From Lachnospiraceae bacterium (GTDB lineage Bacteria > Bacillota > Clostridia > Lachnospirales > Lachnospiraceae): a DNA stretch of 39,540 nucleotides. The DNA is taken from positions 1 through 39,540 of the forward strand of contig JAJQBS010000118.1 of the NCBI GenBank assembly GCA_021203145.1, written 5' to 3'. The notes beneath the pieces were generated by a model. The model ran no database searches. It saw nothing but the letters and a program-made list of their open reading frames with translations, and had not been told where the DNA came from. Each line of letters starts with the position of its first letter. The first letter of the stretch is position 1. A program made the translations under genes and the position numbers. Shown in pieces: positions 25,094 to 35,222 of the stretch.

Positions 25094-27274
25094 ATGAAAA
25101 GAAAAACACTGATATTGGATAGGGTGCCCAGGCGGTTCAACGAGGGGCTGTTCTGGGGAAATGGCTGTATGGGCGCGCTGCTCTACGTAAAGGACAGGGA
25201 GGCCTGCTTCGCGGTAGACCACATGATGCTGTGGGAAATGCGCGATGGAAGGGAGGACAGACCCGGAGGTACTTTTGGGGATTTTGTGGCGAATCCGGAA
25301 TCGTTCCATGATGGGACTTATTTTCAGGGAAAGGCAAAAGGAATCGATTATTATCGCACCAGGCTCCCGGGTCTGAGCCTGTCTCTGGTGCTGCAGGATG
25401 AGATTGTGGACTTTTACGGGGAGCTGGACTACGGAACTGCCGTCGCGGAGGTTTCTTTTACCCTGAAGGATGGCGGCAGGACAGACTGCCACATCTATCT
25501 GGACTCCAATGTGAACTTGCTGAAGATCGAGACGGTTGGGGAACTGAAGGAGGTCAGGGCTGCGGGATGGGATACCACAAGGGGTAATCTTTCCGTTTTG
25601 GAGAGCTGGGGGTACCCCAGGTATGAGAGAAAGCAGGACGGGGAAATCGTCCATGTGCTGCAGCCCTATTCGGGAGAGGGGCTGGCGGCACTCAGCGTCC
25701 TGAATAAGGAGAAGACCGTCTACGTGACCCTGCAGGCGCTGCCGAAGGCGGATTATCCTGCCGCCGCAGACCGGATGATGGAGGAGAACAGGGCGCTGCT
25801 GGTTCGTTATCAGGCGGAGGAAGGAGATTTTCTGAAAGCCCATCAGGCATCCTGGGAGGAATACTGGTCCCGCTCTGATGTCCGGGTGCCCAATGAACGC
25901 CTGCAGCAGGCCTATGAGGCAGAAATGTACAAAATTTACTGCAATGAGCGGCCTGGCGTCCTTCCGGTGACACTGCAGGGTGTCTGGAATAATGATACCA
26001 GGATGCCGGCCTGGTGCGGTGACCTGCACAATGATATGAACGTCCAGGCGTGCTACTGGCCGGTATATAAGCACAACCATATGGAATTAGGCTCTGCTTA
26101 TATTGATTATTACGCCGACATTATGCCCAGGCTTATGGAACGGGCAGAGAAACTCTTTGGAATAAAGGATGCCATCCATTGTCCGGTAATGATGGCGCCG
26201 GGAGGTTATGGCGCGGGCGGAGAATGGTGCTTCTGGAACTGCCTGCTGGGACCGGAATTGTTTGTGGCCGCAGATTTTATCTGGTATTACGAGTTTACCA
26301 GAGACGAGGAACGGCTGGCGTCTTCGATCTATCCTTTCCTGGAGCGGGTCATCCACCTGTATCAGGGGATCGCGTACCGGAAGGAGGACAGCTTCTGGCA
26401 CATTCCTTTTACCAATTCGCCGGAGGTCTTTAAAGGCTCTATGATGATCCGGGATGATTCCACTATCGTCATCTCCACCCTCCACTATGTGCTTGCCCAT
26501 ATGGCAAAGTATGCAAAAATACTGGGAAAGGACGGAGGGACGTTTGAAGCGTTTGACTGCGGTCTGGTTCCCGTCGCCAGTGAGGAAAAAGGATATCCGC
26601 TGTTCCCGGGAGAAGAGGTGTTTGAATCCCACAGGCATTTTTGCCAGCTTTTCCCGGTATTCCCGCTTGGCACGGATACGCACAGCGACTGCGCGGACCG
26701 TTCGCTCGACGCGGTGATTGACCAGGGATATACGGGATATGCGTCCTGGTCTTTCCCGTATCTTTCCATATTCGCTTCACGCTGCGGAAGAGGAAATATG
26801 GCGGCCATGCTGCTGGAGCTTTACTGTCAGGCTTTCCGCTCCCGTAATACCTTCTGTGCAAATGGGGATGTTAACCGCTGCGGCATCCTGCGGGTGGCGG
26901 ATACCAATGCCGGCGAGCCCTCGGACACCTTTACCCTGGAAGCCGGATTTATTCTGGCAGCGGCGATGAGTGAAATGTTCGTCCATCGTTCCGGGGATGA
27001 TGTGTACTTTGCGTATGGAATCCCGGATGAATGGAAAAGCGCATCCTGCCGCCGGATGGTGATCGAGGGTGGTCACAGGATTTCCATGGAACTGGAAGAA
27101 TACCGATTGAAACGGGTCACGGTGGAAGCGGGAATGACGCAGGAGCTAAAGCTCCACTTTGAAAAAGGCGAGGGAGATATTTTTGTAAACGGCAGGAAGC
27201 TTGGCGTCGGAGAGATATGCGGACTGCGGATGGAGAAAGGACTGACCTACGAGATTACCTGGGAGAAGGTATGA
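25094..27274 (+). CDS. GH95-like glycoside hydrolase (alpha-L-fucosidase or alpha-L-galactosidase type)
   Basis: 726 residues with no signal peptide. An N-terminal beta domain starts at FNEGLFWGNGCMGALLY, followed by an (alpha/alpha)6 barrel. Family hallmarks are LQGVWNNDTRMPAW and DLHNDMNVQACYWP, which match the GH95 region carrying the catalytic-site asparagines; here the pair reads Asp314-Met-Asn316 instead of the usual Asn-x-Asn. NSPEVF holds Glu444, aligned with the GH95 acid. The start at 25094 follows GGAGAG by 6 nt; upstream ATGs at 25064 and 25088 are less well placed. It would act in the cytoplasm on imported oligosaccharides. The Asp substitution suggests a divergent subfamily, so specificity for L-fucose is not assured. 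Confidence 0.78.
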   Translation: MKRKTLILDRVPRRFNEGLFWGNGCMGALLYVKDREACFAVDHMMLWEMRDGREDRPGGTFGDFVANPESFHDGTYFQGKAKGIDYYRTRLPGLSLSLVLQDEIVDFYGELDYGTAVAEVSFTLKDGGRTDCHIYLDSNVNLLKIETVGELKEVRAAGWDTTRGNLSVLESWGYPRYERKQDGEIVHVLQPYSGEGLAALSVLNKEKTVYVTLQALPKADYPAAADRMMEENRALLVRYQAEEGDFLKAHQASWEEYWSRSDVRVPNERLQQAYEAEMYKIYCNERPGVLPVTLQGVWNNDTRMPAWCGDLHNDMNVQACYWPVYKHNHMELGSAYIDYYADIMPRLMERAEKLFGIKDAIHCPVMMAPGGYGAGGEWCFWNCLLGPELFVAADFIWYYEFTRDEERLASSIYPFLERVIHLYQGIAYRKEDSFWHIPFTNSPEVFKGSMMIRDDSTIVISTLHYVLAHMAKYAKILGKDGGTFEAFDCGLVPVASEEKGYPLFPGEEVFESHRHFCQLFPVFPLGTDTHSDCADRSLDAVIDQGYTGYASWSFPYLSIFASRCGRGNMAAMLLELYCQAFRSRNTFCANGDVNRCGILRVADTNAGEPSDTFTLEAGFILAAAMSEMFVHRSGDDVYFAYGIPDEWKSASCRRMVIEGGHRISMELEEYRLKRVTVEAGMTQELKLHFEKGEGDIFVNGRKLGVGEICGLRMEKGLTYEITWEKV

Positions 27275-27400
27275 AAACGAAGCCTGGACGGATATTGATG
27301 GAAAAGGATCAGGTCTATGAGATTACCTGAGAGAAGGTATGAAATAGAGGCCCGGGCACATATTGATGAAGAAGGATCAGGCCTGCGAGATTACCTGAGA
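27234..27400 (+). repeat. 68-bp tandem repeat derived from the end of the GH95-like gene
   Basis: GAGATTACCT recurs at 27251, 27319 and 27387, exactly 68 bp apart. The flanks also match: GAGAAGGTATGAAA after copies one and two, and ATATTGATG..AAGGATCAGG before copies two and three. The first copy is the gene's last codons and stop; the others are decayed copies without coding value because 68 is not a multiple of three. They fill the gap before the beta-mannosidase gene. Confidence 0.85.
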
Positions 27401-27428
27401 TCCCCGACGGAGTGTATAGGGAAGACAT

Positions 27429-29909
27429 ATGAAAACGATCTATTTAGAAAATAACTGGCGAATGCAGATAGCGGGGGAGACAAAATGGGTTCCCGCCAGA
27501 GTGCCGGGGTCTGTTTACGCGGATCTGATTGCGTGCGGCAGGCTGGAGGATCCCTACTGGAGGGATAATGAGTTAAAGGCGCTGGAAATCATAGACAATG
27601 ATTTTCGTTACTGCTGTGATTTCACGGCGCCGGACAGGGAAGGGGCGGATCGGATTCTTCTGCGTTTTGAATGCCTGGATACTCTGGCAGAAATCCGGCT
27701 GAACGGGATCCTGGCAGGAACGGCGGAGAATATGCACCGGATTTACGAATTTGATGTGACAGAGCTTCTGGAGGAGGAAAATCATCTGGAGGTTTTGTTT
27801 CACTCTGCCCTGAAATACATCAAAGAGGAGCAGGAAAAAGTGCGGGCCGTGGGATGCATCGATGCCATGGATGGCTTTGCCCATCTCAGAAAAGCACATT
27901 CCATGTTTGGCTGGGACTGGGGTCCCAGGATTCCGGACGCCGGAATCCACAGGCCGGTTTCCTTGTTGTATGTGGAAGGCGCCAGGATGACCGGCGTCTA
28001 TGTCCGGCAGCGCCATGAGAAGGGCAGAGTCACCCTGTGCCCGGAGGTGGAGGTAGAATATGCGGCGGAACACTTCCTGGATGCTGCGGCAGGGAGGGAG
28101 ACGAGATATTCCCTGGATTTTATCCTTTACGCCCCGGATGACGGCGCGGTGGCCGGGAAGGCTCTGGACCAGAAGGTTCCGGCGTATGGGAATACGTCTG
28201 CAATGATAGAATTAGAAAACCCCAGGCTCTGGTGGCCGCGGGGATACGGGGAGCAGCCGCTCTACCGTTTCGAAGTAATCTTAAAAAAGGACGGGAAGGA
28301 AATCCACCGCCTTTCTCAGCGAATCGGGCTGCGGAAGATGGGGATACAGCGCAGAAAAGACGAGTACGGGGAGAGCTTTGCGCATGAGGTAAACGGCGTC
28401 GCGGTATTTGCCATGGGGGCAGACTATATTCCTCAGGACAATATCTTCGGAAGAATCACGCCGGAGCGTTCCAGAAAGCTTTTAGAGAACTGCGCCGCGG
28501 CAAATTTTAACATCATCCGGGTCTGGGGAGGAGGCTATTATCCGGAGGATGATTTCCTTGACGTCTGTGATGAGCTTGGGCTGATGGTCTGGCAGGACTT
28601 CATGTTCGCCTGCGCAGTGTATGAGCTGACGGACGCTTTTGAGGAGAATATCCGGGCAGAATTCATTGATAATATCAAACGAATCCGCAATCACGCCTGT
28701 CTGGCGCTGTGGTGTGGCAACAATGAGATGGAGATGTTTGTGTCCGGGGGCGGTTGGGGAAATTCTCCAAAGCAGATGAGCGATTATTTTAAGATGTATG
28801 AATACATCATTCCCAGGCTGTTGAAGCAATACGATCCGGATACTTTTTACTGGCCGGCCAGTCCTTCCAGCGGGGGAGGGTTTGACAACCCTAATGATGA
28901 AAACAGAGGGGATGTGCATTACTGGGATGTATGGCATGGTGGGAAGCCGATAACAGAGTTCCGAAAATTTTATTTCCGGTACGCATCCGAATTCGGATTC
29001 CAGTCCCTGCCAGGCAGAAAGACGGTGGAGAGCTTTACACTGCCAAAGGACAGGAATCTTTTTTCTTATGTGATGGAGAAGCACCAGAGAAATTGTAATG
29101 CCAACGGGAAGATCATGTTTTATTTGCAGCAGGAATTTCGCTGTCCCCAAAGCTTTGAGACTACTTTGTACGCTTCCCAGCTCATGCAGGCAGAGGCCAT
29201 CCGCAGCGCGGTGGAGCATTTCCGCAGGTACAGAGGGCGCTGTATGGGAGCGGTGTACTGGCAGCTGAATGATATCTGGCCGGGGGCTTCCTGGTCCTCC
29301 ATCGACTATTATGGAAGATGGAAGGCGTTGCACTATTATGCCAGACGTTTTTTTGCTCCGGTGCTGCTTTCCTGTGAGGATGAGAGCATGATGACCCAGG
29401 AGCGGAATATCAATGCGGAGGCTCATTCCTACCGCAAATCCGTGCGGTTCAACGTGTCCAATGAGACCATGCAGGCGCAGGAGGCAGAGATCAGATGGCA
29501 GGTTCGAAAAAACGACGGCAGGATCCTGCGAAATGAGACAGAACATCTGGAGGTGCCTGCGCTTACGGCCAGCTTTCTTCCAGGCTGGGAACTGCCTGAG
29601 CTGGATCCGTTTACGGAGTATGTCAGATATGAATTGTATCTGGAGGAAAAATGGCTCTCAGGAGGCAGTGTCCTGTTTCTTATGCCGAAGTATTTTGAGT
29701 TCCTGAATCCGAAGCTGGAATGGTCTTTAAACGGGGATGAAATCACTGTGAGAGCGAGCGCTTTCGCCAGATCCGTGGAGATCAGCAATGAAAATGACGA
29801 CTTTGTCCTCTCCGACAATTATTTCGATCTGCATGGAGATGAGAGGACAGTAAAGATATTGTCGGGAGAGCCGGAGGGGATCCGGGTGAGGAGCATCTAT
29901 GATATATGA
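27429..29909 (+). CDS. Beta-mannosidase, GH2 family
   Basis: 826 residues, the usual length for GH2 beta-mannosidases. A sugar-binding jelly roll (about 1-170; [37 protein letters not shown]) and an Ig-like domain precede the TIM barrel. The acid/base is Glu433 in [10 protein letters not shown] and the nucleophile Glu521 in [30 protein letters not shown] is the typical mannosidase loop. A C-terminal beta domain follows. No signal peptide, so it acts in the cytoplasm, releasing beta-linked mannose from the non-reducing end of imported oligosaccharides. AGGGAAG upstream of the ATG is the likely ribosome site. It lies between the GH95-like and the GH38 genes in the same direction. Confidence 0.93.
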   Translation: MKTIYLENNWRMQIAGETKWVPARVPGSVYADLIACGRLEDPYWRDNELKALEIIDNDFRYCCDFTAPDREGADRILLRFECLDTLAEIRLNGILAGTAENMHRIYEFDVTELLEEENHLEVLFHSALKYIKEEQEKVRAVGCIDAMDGFAHLRKAHSMFGWDWGPRIPDAGIHRPVSLLYVEGARMTGVYVRQRHEKGRVTLCPEVEVEYAAEHFLDAAAGRETRYSLDFILYAPDDGAVAGKALDQKVPAYGNTSAMIELENPRLWWPRGYGEQPLYRFEVILKKDGKEIHRLSQRIGLRKMGIQRRKDEYGESFAHEVNGVAVFAMGADYIPQDNIFGRITPERSRKLLENCAAANFNIIRVWGGGYYPEDDFLDVCDELGLMVWQDFMFACAVYELTDAFEENIRAEFIDNIKRIRNHACLALWCGNNEMEMFVSGGGWGNSPKQMSDYFKMYEYIIPRLLKQYDPDTFYWPASPSSGGGFDNPNDENRGDVHYWDVWHGGKPITEFRKFYFRYASEFGFQSLPGRKTVESFTLPKDRNLFSYVMEKHQRNCNANGKIMFYLQQEFRCPQSFETTLYASQLMQAEAIRSAVEHFRRYRGRCMGAVYWQLNDIWPGASWSSIDYYGRWKALHYYARRFFAPVLLSCEDESMMTQERNINAEAHSYRKSVRFNVSNETMQAQEAEIRWQVRKNDGRILRNETEHLEVPALTASFLPGWELPELDPFTEYVRYELYLEEKWLSGGSVLFLMPKYFEFLNPKLEWSLNGDEITVRASAFARSVEISNENDDFVLSDNYFDLHGDERTVKILSGEPEGIRVRSIYDI

Positions 29910-29934
29910 TACAAAGAAAGCCGTGCATTTAAAA

Positions 29935-30024
29935 TTGCGCTTCGCGCAAGGCGCGGTACCGTTCTCGATTTGCTGCGCAAGTCAGGACATTGCCTGCGTC
30001 CATACTCGCTTCGCAAGTATGGAC
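29935..30024. repeat. Cluster of palindromic elements between the mannosidase genes
   Basis: Two hairpins share a TTC loop: TTGCGC-TTC-GCGCAA (29935-29949, perfect 6-bp stem) and one with 9-bp arms GTCCATACT/AGTATGGAC (29998-30006 and 30016-30024), extended inward by GC/GC across one mismatch. Between them GCAAGTCAGGACAT echoes GCAAGTATGGACAT in the second hairpin. The pattern resembles REP-like or small non-autonomous elements rather than a terminator, since no T run follows either stem. The rest of the 197-bp gap shows only the ribosome site of the next gene. Confidence 0.55.
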
Positions 30025-30106
30025 ATATGATAGGGAAAAGCACTACGGCAGTTTCGGTGAAGGAGCTGCCGTCATCAACTATATTTATAAAAAAAGGAAC
30101 GCAGAT

Positions 30107-33100
30107 ATGAAAACAATGAATTCGGAATGGAGAGACAGGGTCAGACACTGGATCCGCACCCTGCGGGAGGATTTGTATGAGCCTCTGGGGGAGATATCCT
30201 GGAGCACGTTTTGCACGATGGAGCATCTGCCGCAGGAAGAAGCGCTGCGGGGAGAATTTACGCCGGTAAGCCCGGGTTTTACCTGGGGGCATACCTGGGA
30301 GTACTGCTGGTTGAAAAGCAGCTTTGTTTTGCCGGACGCGGCGGAGGGGAAGCGGATTGTTCTGAATCTGAATCCGGATGGAGAATCCACTATTTTTGTC
30401 AATGGGCGGGAATTTGGAACCTACCGCGCGGACTGGGTTGCACAGCCGCATCATTTTATGGAGGATAATACGATTTCTTTCTGCGGGAAGCCGGGAGAGA
30501 CTTATGATATTTTAATGGAAACCTACGCGGGGCATTATTTTCCGAATACAGATTCATGCGGGACGGGACCTGTTCTTCCGGGAGCTTTTCAGGATCCGCT
30601 AAAGGAAGGCGCAAGAAGGACGCTCGGAGTCTGCACCTATGGCATATGGAATGAGGACGCGTATCAGCTGTATATGGATGCGGCGACATTGTACAGTCTT
30701 CTGGAGGCACAGGATGAGACGTCGCTTCGTGCCGCAAAGATCGCGAAAGCATTGGAGCAGTTTACTCTGGTGGCTGAGTTTGAACAGGAGAAGGAGCGGC
30801 GGATCGCTTCTTACCAGGAGGCGAGGAAGGTGCTGCAGCCTGCCCTGGAGGCTGTTAATGGCTCCACGGCTCCGGTGTTTTACGCTGTGGGGAATTCTCA
30901 TCTGGATCTCGCCTGGCTGTGGCCCATGGCGGAAACACATCGTAAGACTGCGAGGACATTTGCCGCGCAGCTGCGTCTGATGGACGAATATCCGGAGTAT
31001 AAGTATATCCAGAGTCAGCCGGCCTCCTATGAGATGTGCAAGAAGTATTATCCGGAGCTGTTCGCGCGGATCAAGGAGGCGGTAAAACGCGGCCAGTGGA
31101 TCGCGGAGGGCGGTATGTGGGTTGAGCCTGACACGAATCTTTCGGGTGGCGAGGCACTCATCCGTCAGCTGCTGTTGGGACGCCTTTATTATAAGGAAGA
31201 ATTCGGTGTCGACAGTGAGATTCTCTGGCTTCCGGACTCCTTCGGGTATTCCGCCGCTCTGCCACAGATCCTGAAGGGCTGCAATATGAAATACTTGGTG
31301 ACACAGAAAATTTTCTGGTCTTATAATGACGGAGAAAGATTCCCATACCATTATTTTAACTGGGAGGGCATGGATGGCACGAGGATTGTATCTTTCCTGC
31401 CAACCAGCTATACGTATCAGACGGATCCGAAGCAGATGAATGAAATCTGGAAAAACCGTGCACAGGCGCAGGATCTGGAAGCGTTTCTGGTGCCCTATGG
31501 ATATGGCGACGGAGGCGGTGGACCGTCACGCGATTTTGTGGAGTATGTAAAGAGGGAAGAGAATCTGGAAGGCTGCCCAAAGGTAAAGTTTGCGGGACCG
31601 AAAGAGTTTTTCTCAGATATCCAGGAAATGCAGGGGGCGCCTGAGAATACGTATGTGGGGGAATTGTATTTTGCCGCGCACAGGGGCACCTATACCTCTC
31701 AGGCAAAGGTAAAGCAGAACAACAGACGCGCGGAGCTGGCTCTGCGGGAGATGGAGATGTGGAGCAGCATCGCCGGAGAAAATGGGTTCGCGTATGACTT
31801 TGAGCAGGCCGACGCCCTGTGGAAAGAGCTTCTGCTGCATCAGTTCCACGATATCCTGCCGGGCTCTTCGATTGGTAAGGTTTACCGGGAAGCAGAGAAG
31901 GCAGTAGAGGGCGTGATTGCTGCGGCATGCCGGATGAATGAAAAAGCGATGAGCGCGCTGACAGAGCCTGACGGGGACGGGGCTGTTACATTGTTTAACT
32001 CCCTGAGCTTTCCGCGGACCGCACTGGTAAAGCTCCCGGCGCGCTTCGCAGGGGGAGCGGCCACATCAGAGGGAGAAGCCGTACCGATACAAATATCCGC
32101 TGTGCCCGATGCGGAGCATTCTAAAAATGAAAATTACGTTGTTGAGGCGCTTGTGACACTCCCTCCCTGCGGCGTCCTGACGCTGGTACCGCAGGGCATG
32201 CCGGTCGTGCTGTCCGAGGAGAATATGTCCGCCGCAGCGAATGCACCAGAGGCGGCAAGCTGTGCGGAACACCCTGCTGCAAGTATGTCAGAGATGACGG
32301 GCTGTGCGGAAGACCTTGCGGCGAATGCACCAGAGGCGGTAAGCTGTGAGAAATACCCCATGGCATTCTGTCGTGAGGCCGAGGACGGTTTTGTGGTGGA
32401 AAATAAATACCTGACTGCCCGGATCAACCGAAAGGGCGAGGTGGTCAGCTTTATTCTGAAGTCGTCCGGAAGAGAGTTCGCGGCGGAGCCGTTAAACCGT
32501 CTGCACCTCTACAAGGATGTTCCCCGCCTCTTCGACGCCTGGGATATTGACTCGAATTACACGGAACAGGAAATTGAAGCCGCCCATGACGTATGCGTCC
32601 GGATTGAAAAGCAGGGGCTAGAAGCGGTCCTGGAGGTGACAGGGCAGATCAGTGAGTCTGCCTATACACAGCGAATCCGGCTTGAGGCAGAGTCCGCCCG
32701 CCTGGAGTTTGAGACAGACATTGACTGGAAAGAGCTGCACCGTCTGCTGAAAGCCGCATTCCCGGTCGAGGTATATGCAGAGAACGGCATCAACGAAATT
32801 CAGTTTGGTTATGTGAACCGCCCAACGCACCGCTCAAGACAGTACGACCGGGATCGGTTTGAGGTTTGCAACCATCGCTACAGCGCGCTGGCGGACTCCG
32901 TCCACGGAGCGGCAGTATTGAATGACTGCAAATATGGGATCAGCATGAACGGCAATTCCATGGAGCTCACACTCCTGCGCGCATCCGCGGGGCCGGAAAT
33001 GCGGGCGGACAACAGAAAGCACCATTTTACCTATTCTTTTACCGCGTGGGAGGGCAGCTTCATGAAGAGCGATGTGGTCAGACAGGGCTATGAGCTGAAC

Positions 33101-33397
33101 GTCCGGCCCGGACTGGCGGAGGGAAGCCTTGCGAAGCGCAGCTATCTTTCGACAGAGAAGGACAATATTATCCTGGATACCATGAAGCCCACCCAGGATG
33201 GAAGCGGAGACATAATCCTGCGCTTCTATGAGAGCAAAAAAGCGGCGACGACCACCAGAATCTTTACCGGGCTCGGGAAAAAAGCGTATGTGTGCGACAT
33301 GATGGAAAACATACTGGAAGAAATTCCATTCGAAAACGGCGAGATGGAGCTTTCCTTCCGGGCTTTTGAAATCAAAACAGTCAGGGTGAAGTCCTGA
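30107..33397 (+). CDS. Alpha-mannosidase, GH38 family
   Basis: 1096 residues. A beta N-terminal domain (about 1-250) leads to the GH38 catalytic domain with the zinc ligands His265 and Asp267 in GNSHLDLAWLWP, the nucleophile Asp377 in LWLPDSFGYSAALPQI, and the helical domain with HQFHDILPGSSIGKVY. C-terminal beta domains follow. A Cys-containing repeat insertion sits between them. The start at 30107 is chosen for AAGGAA 7 nt upstream; the longer frame begins within a palindromic element at 29990. With no signal peptide it would act in the cytoplasm, releasing alpha-linked mannose from imported oligosaccharides. All catalytic residues are intact. Confidence 0.93.
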   Translation: MKTMNSEWRDRVRHWIRTLREDLYEPLGEISWSTFCTMEHLPQEEALRGEFTPVSPGFTWGHTWEYCWLKSSFVLPDAAEGKRIVLNLNPDGESTIFVNGREFGTYRADWVAQPHHFMEDNTISFCGKPGETYDILMETYAGHYFPNTDSCGTGPVLPGAFQDPLKEGARRTLGVCTYGIWNEDAYQLYMDAATLYSLLEAQDETSLRAAKIAKALEQFTLVAEFEQEKERRIASYQEARKVLQPALEAVNGSTAPVFYAVGNSHLDLAWLWPMAETHRKTARTFAAQLRLMDEYPEYKYIQSQPASYEMCKKYYPELFARIKEAVKRGQWIAEGGMWVEPDTNLSGGEALIRQLLLGRLYYKEEFGVDSEILWLPDSFGYSAALPQILKGCNMKYLVTQKIFWSYNDGERFPYHYFNWEGMDGTRIVSFLPTSYTYQTDPKQMNEIWKNRAQAQDLEAFLVPYGYGDGGGGPSRDFVEYVKREENLEGCPKVKFAGPKEFFSDIQEMQGAPENTYVGELYFAAHRGTYTSQAKVKQNNRRAELALREMEMWSSIAGENGFAYDFEQADALWKELLLHQFHDILPGSSIGKVYREAEKAVEGVIAAACRMNEKAMSALTEPDGDGAVTLFNSLSFPRTALVKLPARFAGGAATSEGEAVPIQISAVPDAEHSKNENYVVEALVTLPPCGVLTLVPQGMPVVLSEENMSAAANAPEAASCAEHPAASMSEMTGCAEDLAANAPEAVSCEKYPMAFCREAEDGFVVENKYLTARINRKGEVVSFILKSSGREFAAEPLNRLHLYKDVPRLFDAWDIDSNYTEQEIEAAHDVCVRIEKQGLEAVLEVTGQISESAYTQRIRLEAESARLEFETDIDWKELHRLLKAAFPVEVYAENGINEIQFGYVNRPTHRSRQYDRDRFEVCNHRYSALADSVHGAAVLNDCKYGISMNGNSMELTLLRASAGPEMRADNRKHHFTYSFTAWEGSFMKSDVVRQGYELNVRPGLAEGSLAKRSYLSTEKDNIILDTMKPTQDGSGDIILRFYESKKAATTTRIFTGLGKKAYVCDMMENILEEIPFENGEMELSFRAFEIKTVRVKS
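32234..32359 (+). repeat. In-frame 42-bp repeats inside the alpha-mannosidase gene
   Basis: Three 42-bp units encode 14-residue repeats: AANAPEAASCAEHP, AASMSEMTGCAEDL and AANAPEAVSCEKYP. Units one and three share a 28-nt stretch with a single mismatch, 84 bp apart. The insertion is Ala/Glu/Cys-rich, lies in a linker of the C-terminal beta region, and has one Cys per unit. Confidence 0.7.
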
Positions 33398-33437
33398 CAT
33401 TGCAGAAAAGTCGGGTATCTACCGAAGGAGGATCAGA

Positions 33438-35222
33438 ATGACGCGGAAAAAGGATTTGTGCAAAAGACCGATCTTCCTGAGAGTGATCCTGGCTTTTCTT
33501 CTGGTTCTGATCCTGTTTTTCTTTCTTTATCTGGGTATTTATATGACCGGATACCGCATTATCACGAGTGAAATATCGGAGGCTCTGTATACCGGAACTT
33601 CTAATGTTATGGACACTTTTGAAGAAGAGATCGACCGGATACAGACTCTGCAGTACGAGTGTCTGAACGAGGAGATCCTCTACTATACGATCAACGCGTG
33701 GGGTATCTTATCAACATCTGAAAAGGTGCAGGGAATGCTGGACATACTGGATCGGCTAGATATTCTGCAGAAGAGCTCCCCTTATATTGAAGAGGCGATC
33801 CTGGATATTCCTGGTTTAGGCAGAGTGATATCCTCTCAGGAGGGAGTCGTGCTGTCGGATGAATGGGAAGACGCGTTCTGGAGAGAACAGGAGAACCTCT
33901 GGGATACTCTGATCTATGGTAAGGAGGGCTCTATCTATATGACAGCGTCATATCCCATAAACTGGGTGCAGGCAAACGGTTCTTCTCTTTATACACTGGT
34001 ACTTCTGATCTCGGAACAGGAGCTGGAAAATGAACTGGAGGTGCTGTGTGAATATGTCGGAGGCGGAGTGATGCTGGCGGCTCAAAACAGCCAGTACAGC
34101 CTGAGCACAGGAGAAAAACTGGACTTAACGGAGACGGAGCTCAAATCGGAGGCCGTGGAGGGTACAGCGATAAAGAAAATGAGAGACGCCGCGAGCGGGA
34201 AAAGGTACAGCATCCTTTTTACTGCATCGTCGTATCTGCGCCTGGATTTGTTTACCTATATTCCGGATGAAGAAATTTACAGAGAACTTAATGTCTACAG
34301 GGAGATTTTTGTGGTATTTCTGTTTCTTCTGCTGGACCTGTTTGCTTTCCTTGTGGTGGCGCTCCACCTGCTGATCAACCGTCCGATTCAGATACTGGTT
34401 GATTCGTTGAGGGAGATGGAGCGGGAAGAATTGTCCGTAAGGATCCCGGCAGATGGGCGGGAGGATGAATTTGGATATGTGTTCGCGGCGTTCAACCGGA
34501 TGGCGGAGTCCATGCAGCATATTATTGAGATCAATTACCGGCAGAAAATTCTGGTGAAACAGGCGGAGCTGCGGCACCTGCAGGCACAGATTAATCCTCA
34601 TTTTCTGTATAACAGTTTTTTCAGTATATACCGTATGGCCAGAGATGAAGATTATGATGACATCGTTGCCTTTTCAAAATATCTGTCGGATTATTACAGA
34701 TACATCACGAAAAGTGCTCAGGCGGAGATGAGGCTTGAGGAAGAGGTGAAGCATGCCATGCGGTACGCCCAGATCCAGGAGATGCGATTCGGCAGACGCA
34801 TAAAGGTGCAGTTTGAAGAGCTTCCGGCGCAATGCGCCGCGCTTAAAGTCCCGCGGCTGATCCTGCAGCCGGTTCTGGAAAATTCGTTCGCGCATGGTCT
34901 GTGCGACATAGAAAAAGGCGGGCTTCTCAGGATCTGGTATGAGCTTAAGGAAGGGCGGCTGTACATACACGTAGAGGATAACGGAATCGGAATGACAGAG
35001 GAAGAGCTGGAAACGCTTCGGGAAAAAATGGAGCAGACGGGCGAGTTGGTTGAGAACGGATTAAGCAATATTCATCAGAGAATCCGCATAAAATTCGGAA
35101 AAGAGTTCGGGATCCGGATTGTATCTTCTGAAGGGGAAGGCACTTGCTGTACCCTGGTGCTGCCCATGGAGGACATACAGCAGAAAGGAAAAAAGGATGT
35201 ACCGGTTGTTAGTGGTGGATGA
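33438..35222 (+). CDS. Sensor histidine kinase, YesM/LytS type
   Basis: 594 residues. An N-terminal membrane helix (about 13-35), an extracellular sensing region (about 36-285), a second helix (FVVFLFLLLDLFAFLVVALHLL), a HAMP linker, a His_kinase domain with the phospho-accepting His388 in QINPHFLYNSFF, and an ATPase domain with QPVLENSFAHG and VEDNGIGM. AAGGAGG lies 6 nt before the ATG. It senses an external signal, probably a sugar or a loaded binding protein, and phosphorylates the response regulator whose gene overlaps its end by 26 nt. The pair precedes an LplA/LplB-type importer, the standard arrangement for this class. Confidence 0.94.
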   Translation: MTRKKDLCKRPIFLRVILAFLLVLILFFFLYLGIYMTGYRIITSEISEALYTGTSNVMDTFEEEIDRIQTLQYECLNEEILYYTINAWGILSTSEKVQGMLDILDRLDILQKSSPYIEEAILDIPGLGRVISSQEGVVLSDEWEDAFWREQENLWDTLIYGKEGSIYMTASYPINWVQANGSSLYTLVLLISEQELENELEVLCEYVGGGVMLAAQNSQYSLSTGEKLDLTETELKSEAVEGTAIKKMRDAASGKRYSILFTASSYLRLDLFTYIPDEEIYRELNVYREIFVVFLFLLLDLFAFLVVALHLLINRPIQILVDSLREMEREELSVRIPADGREDEFGYVFAAFNRMAESMQHIIEINYRQKILVKQAELRHLQAQINPHFLYNSFFSIYRMARDEDYDDIVAFSKYLSDYYRYITKSAQAEMRLEEEVKHAMRYAQIQEMRFGRRIKVQFEELPAQCAALKVPRLILQPVLENSFAHGLCDIEKGGLLRIWYELKEGRLYIHVEDNGIGMTEEELETLREKMEQTGELVENGLSNIHQRIRIKFGKEFGIRIVSSEGEGTCCTLVLPMEDIQQKGKKDVPVVSGG

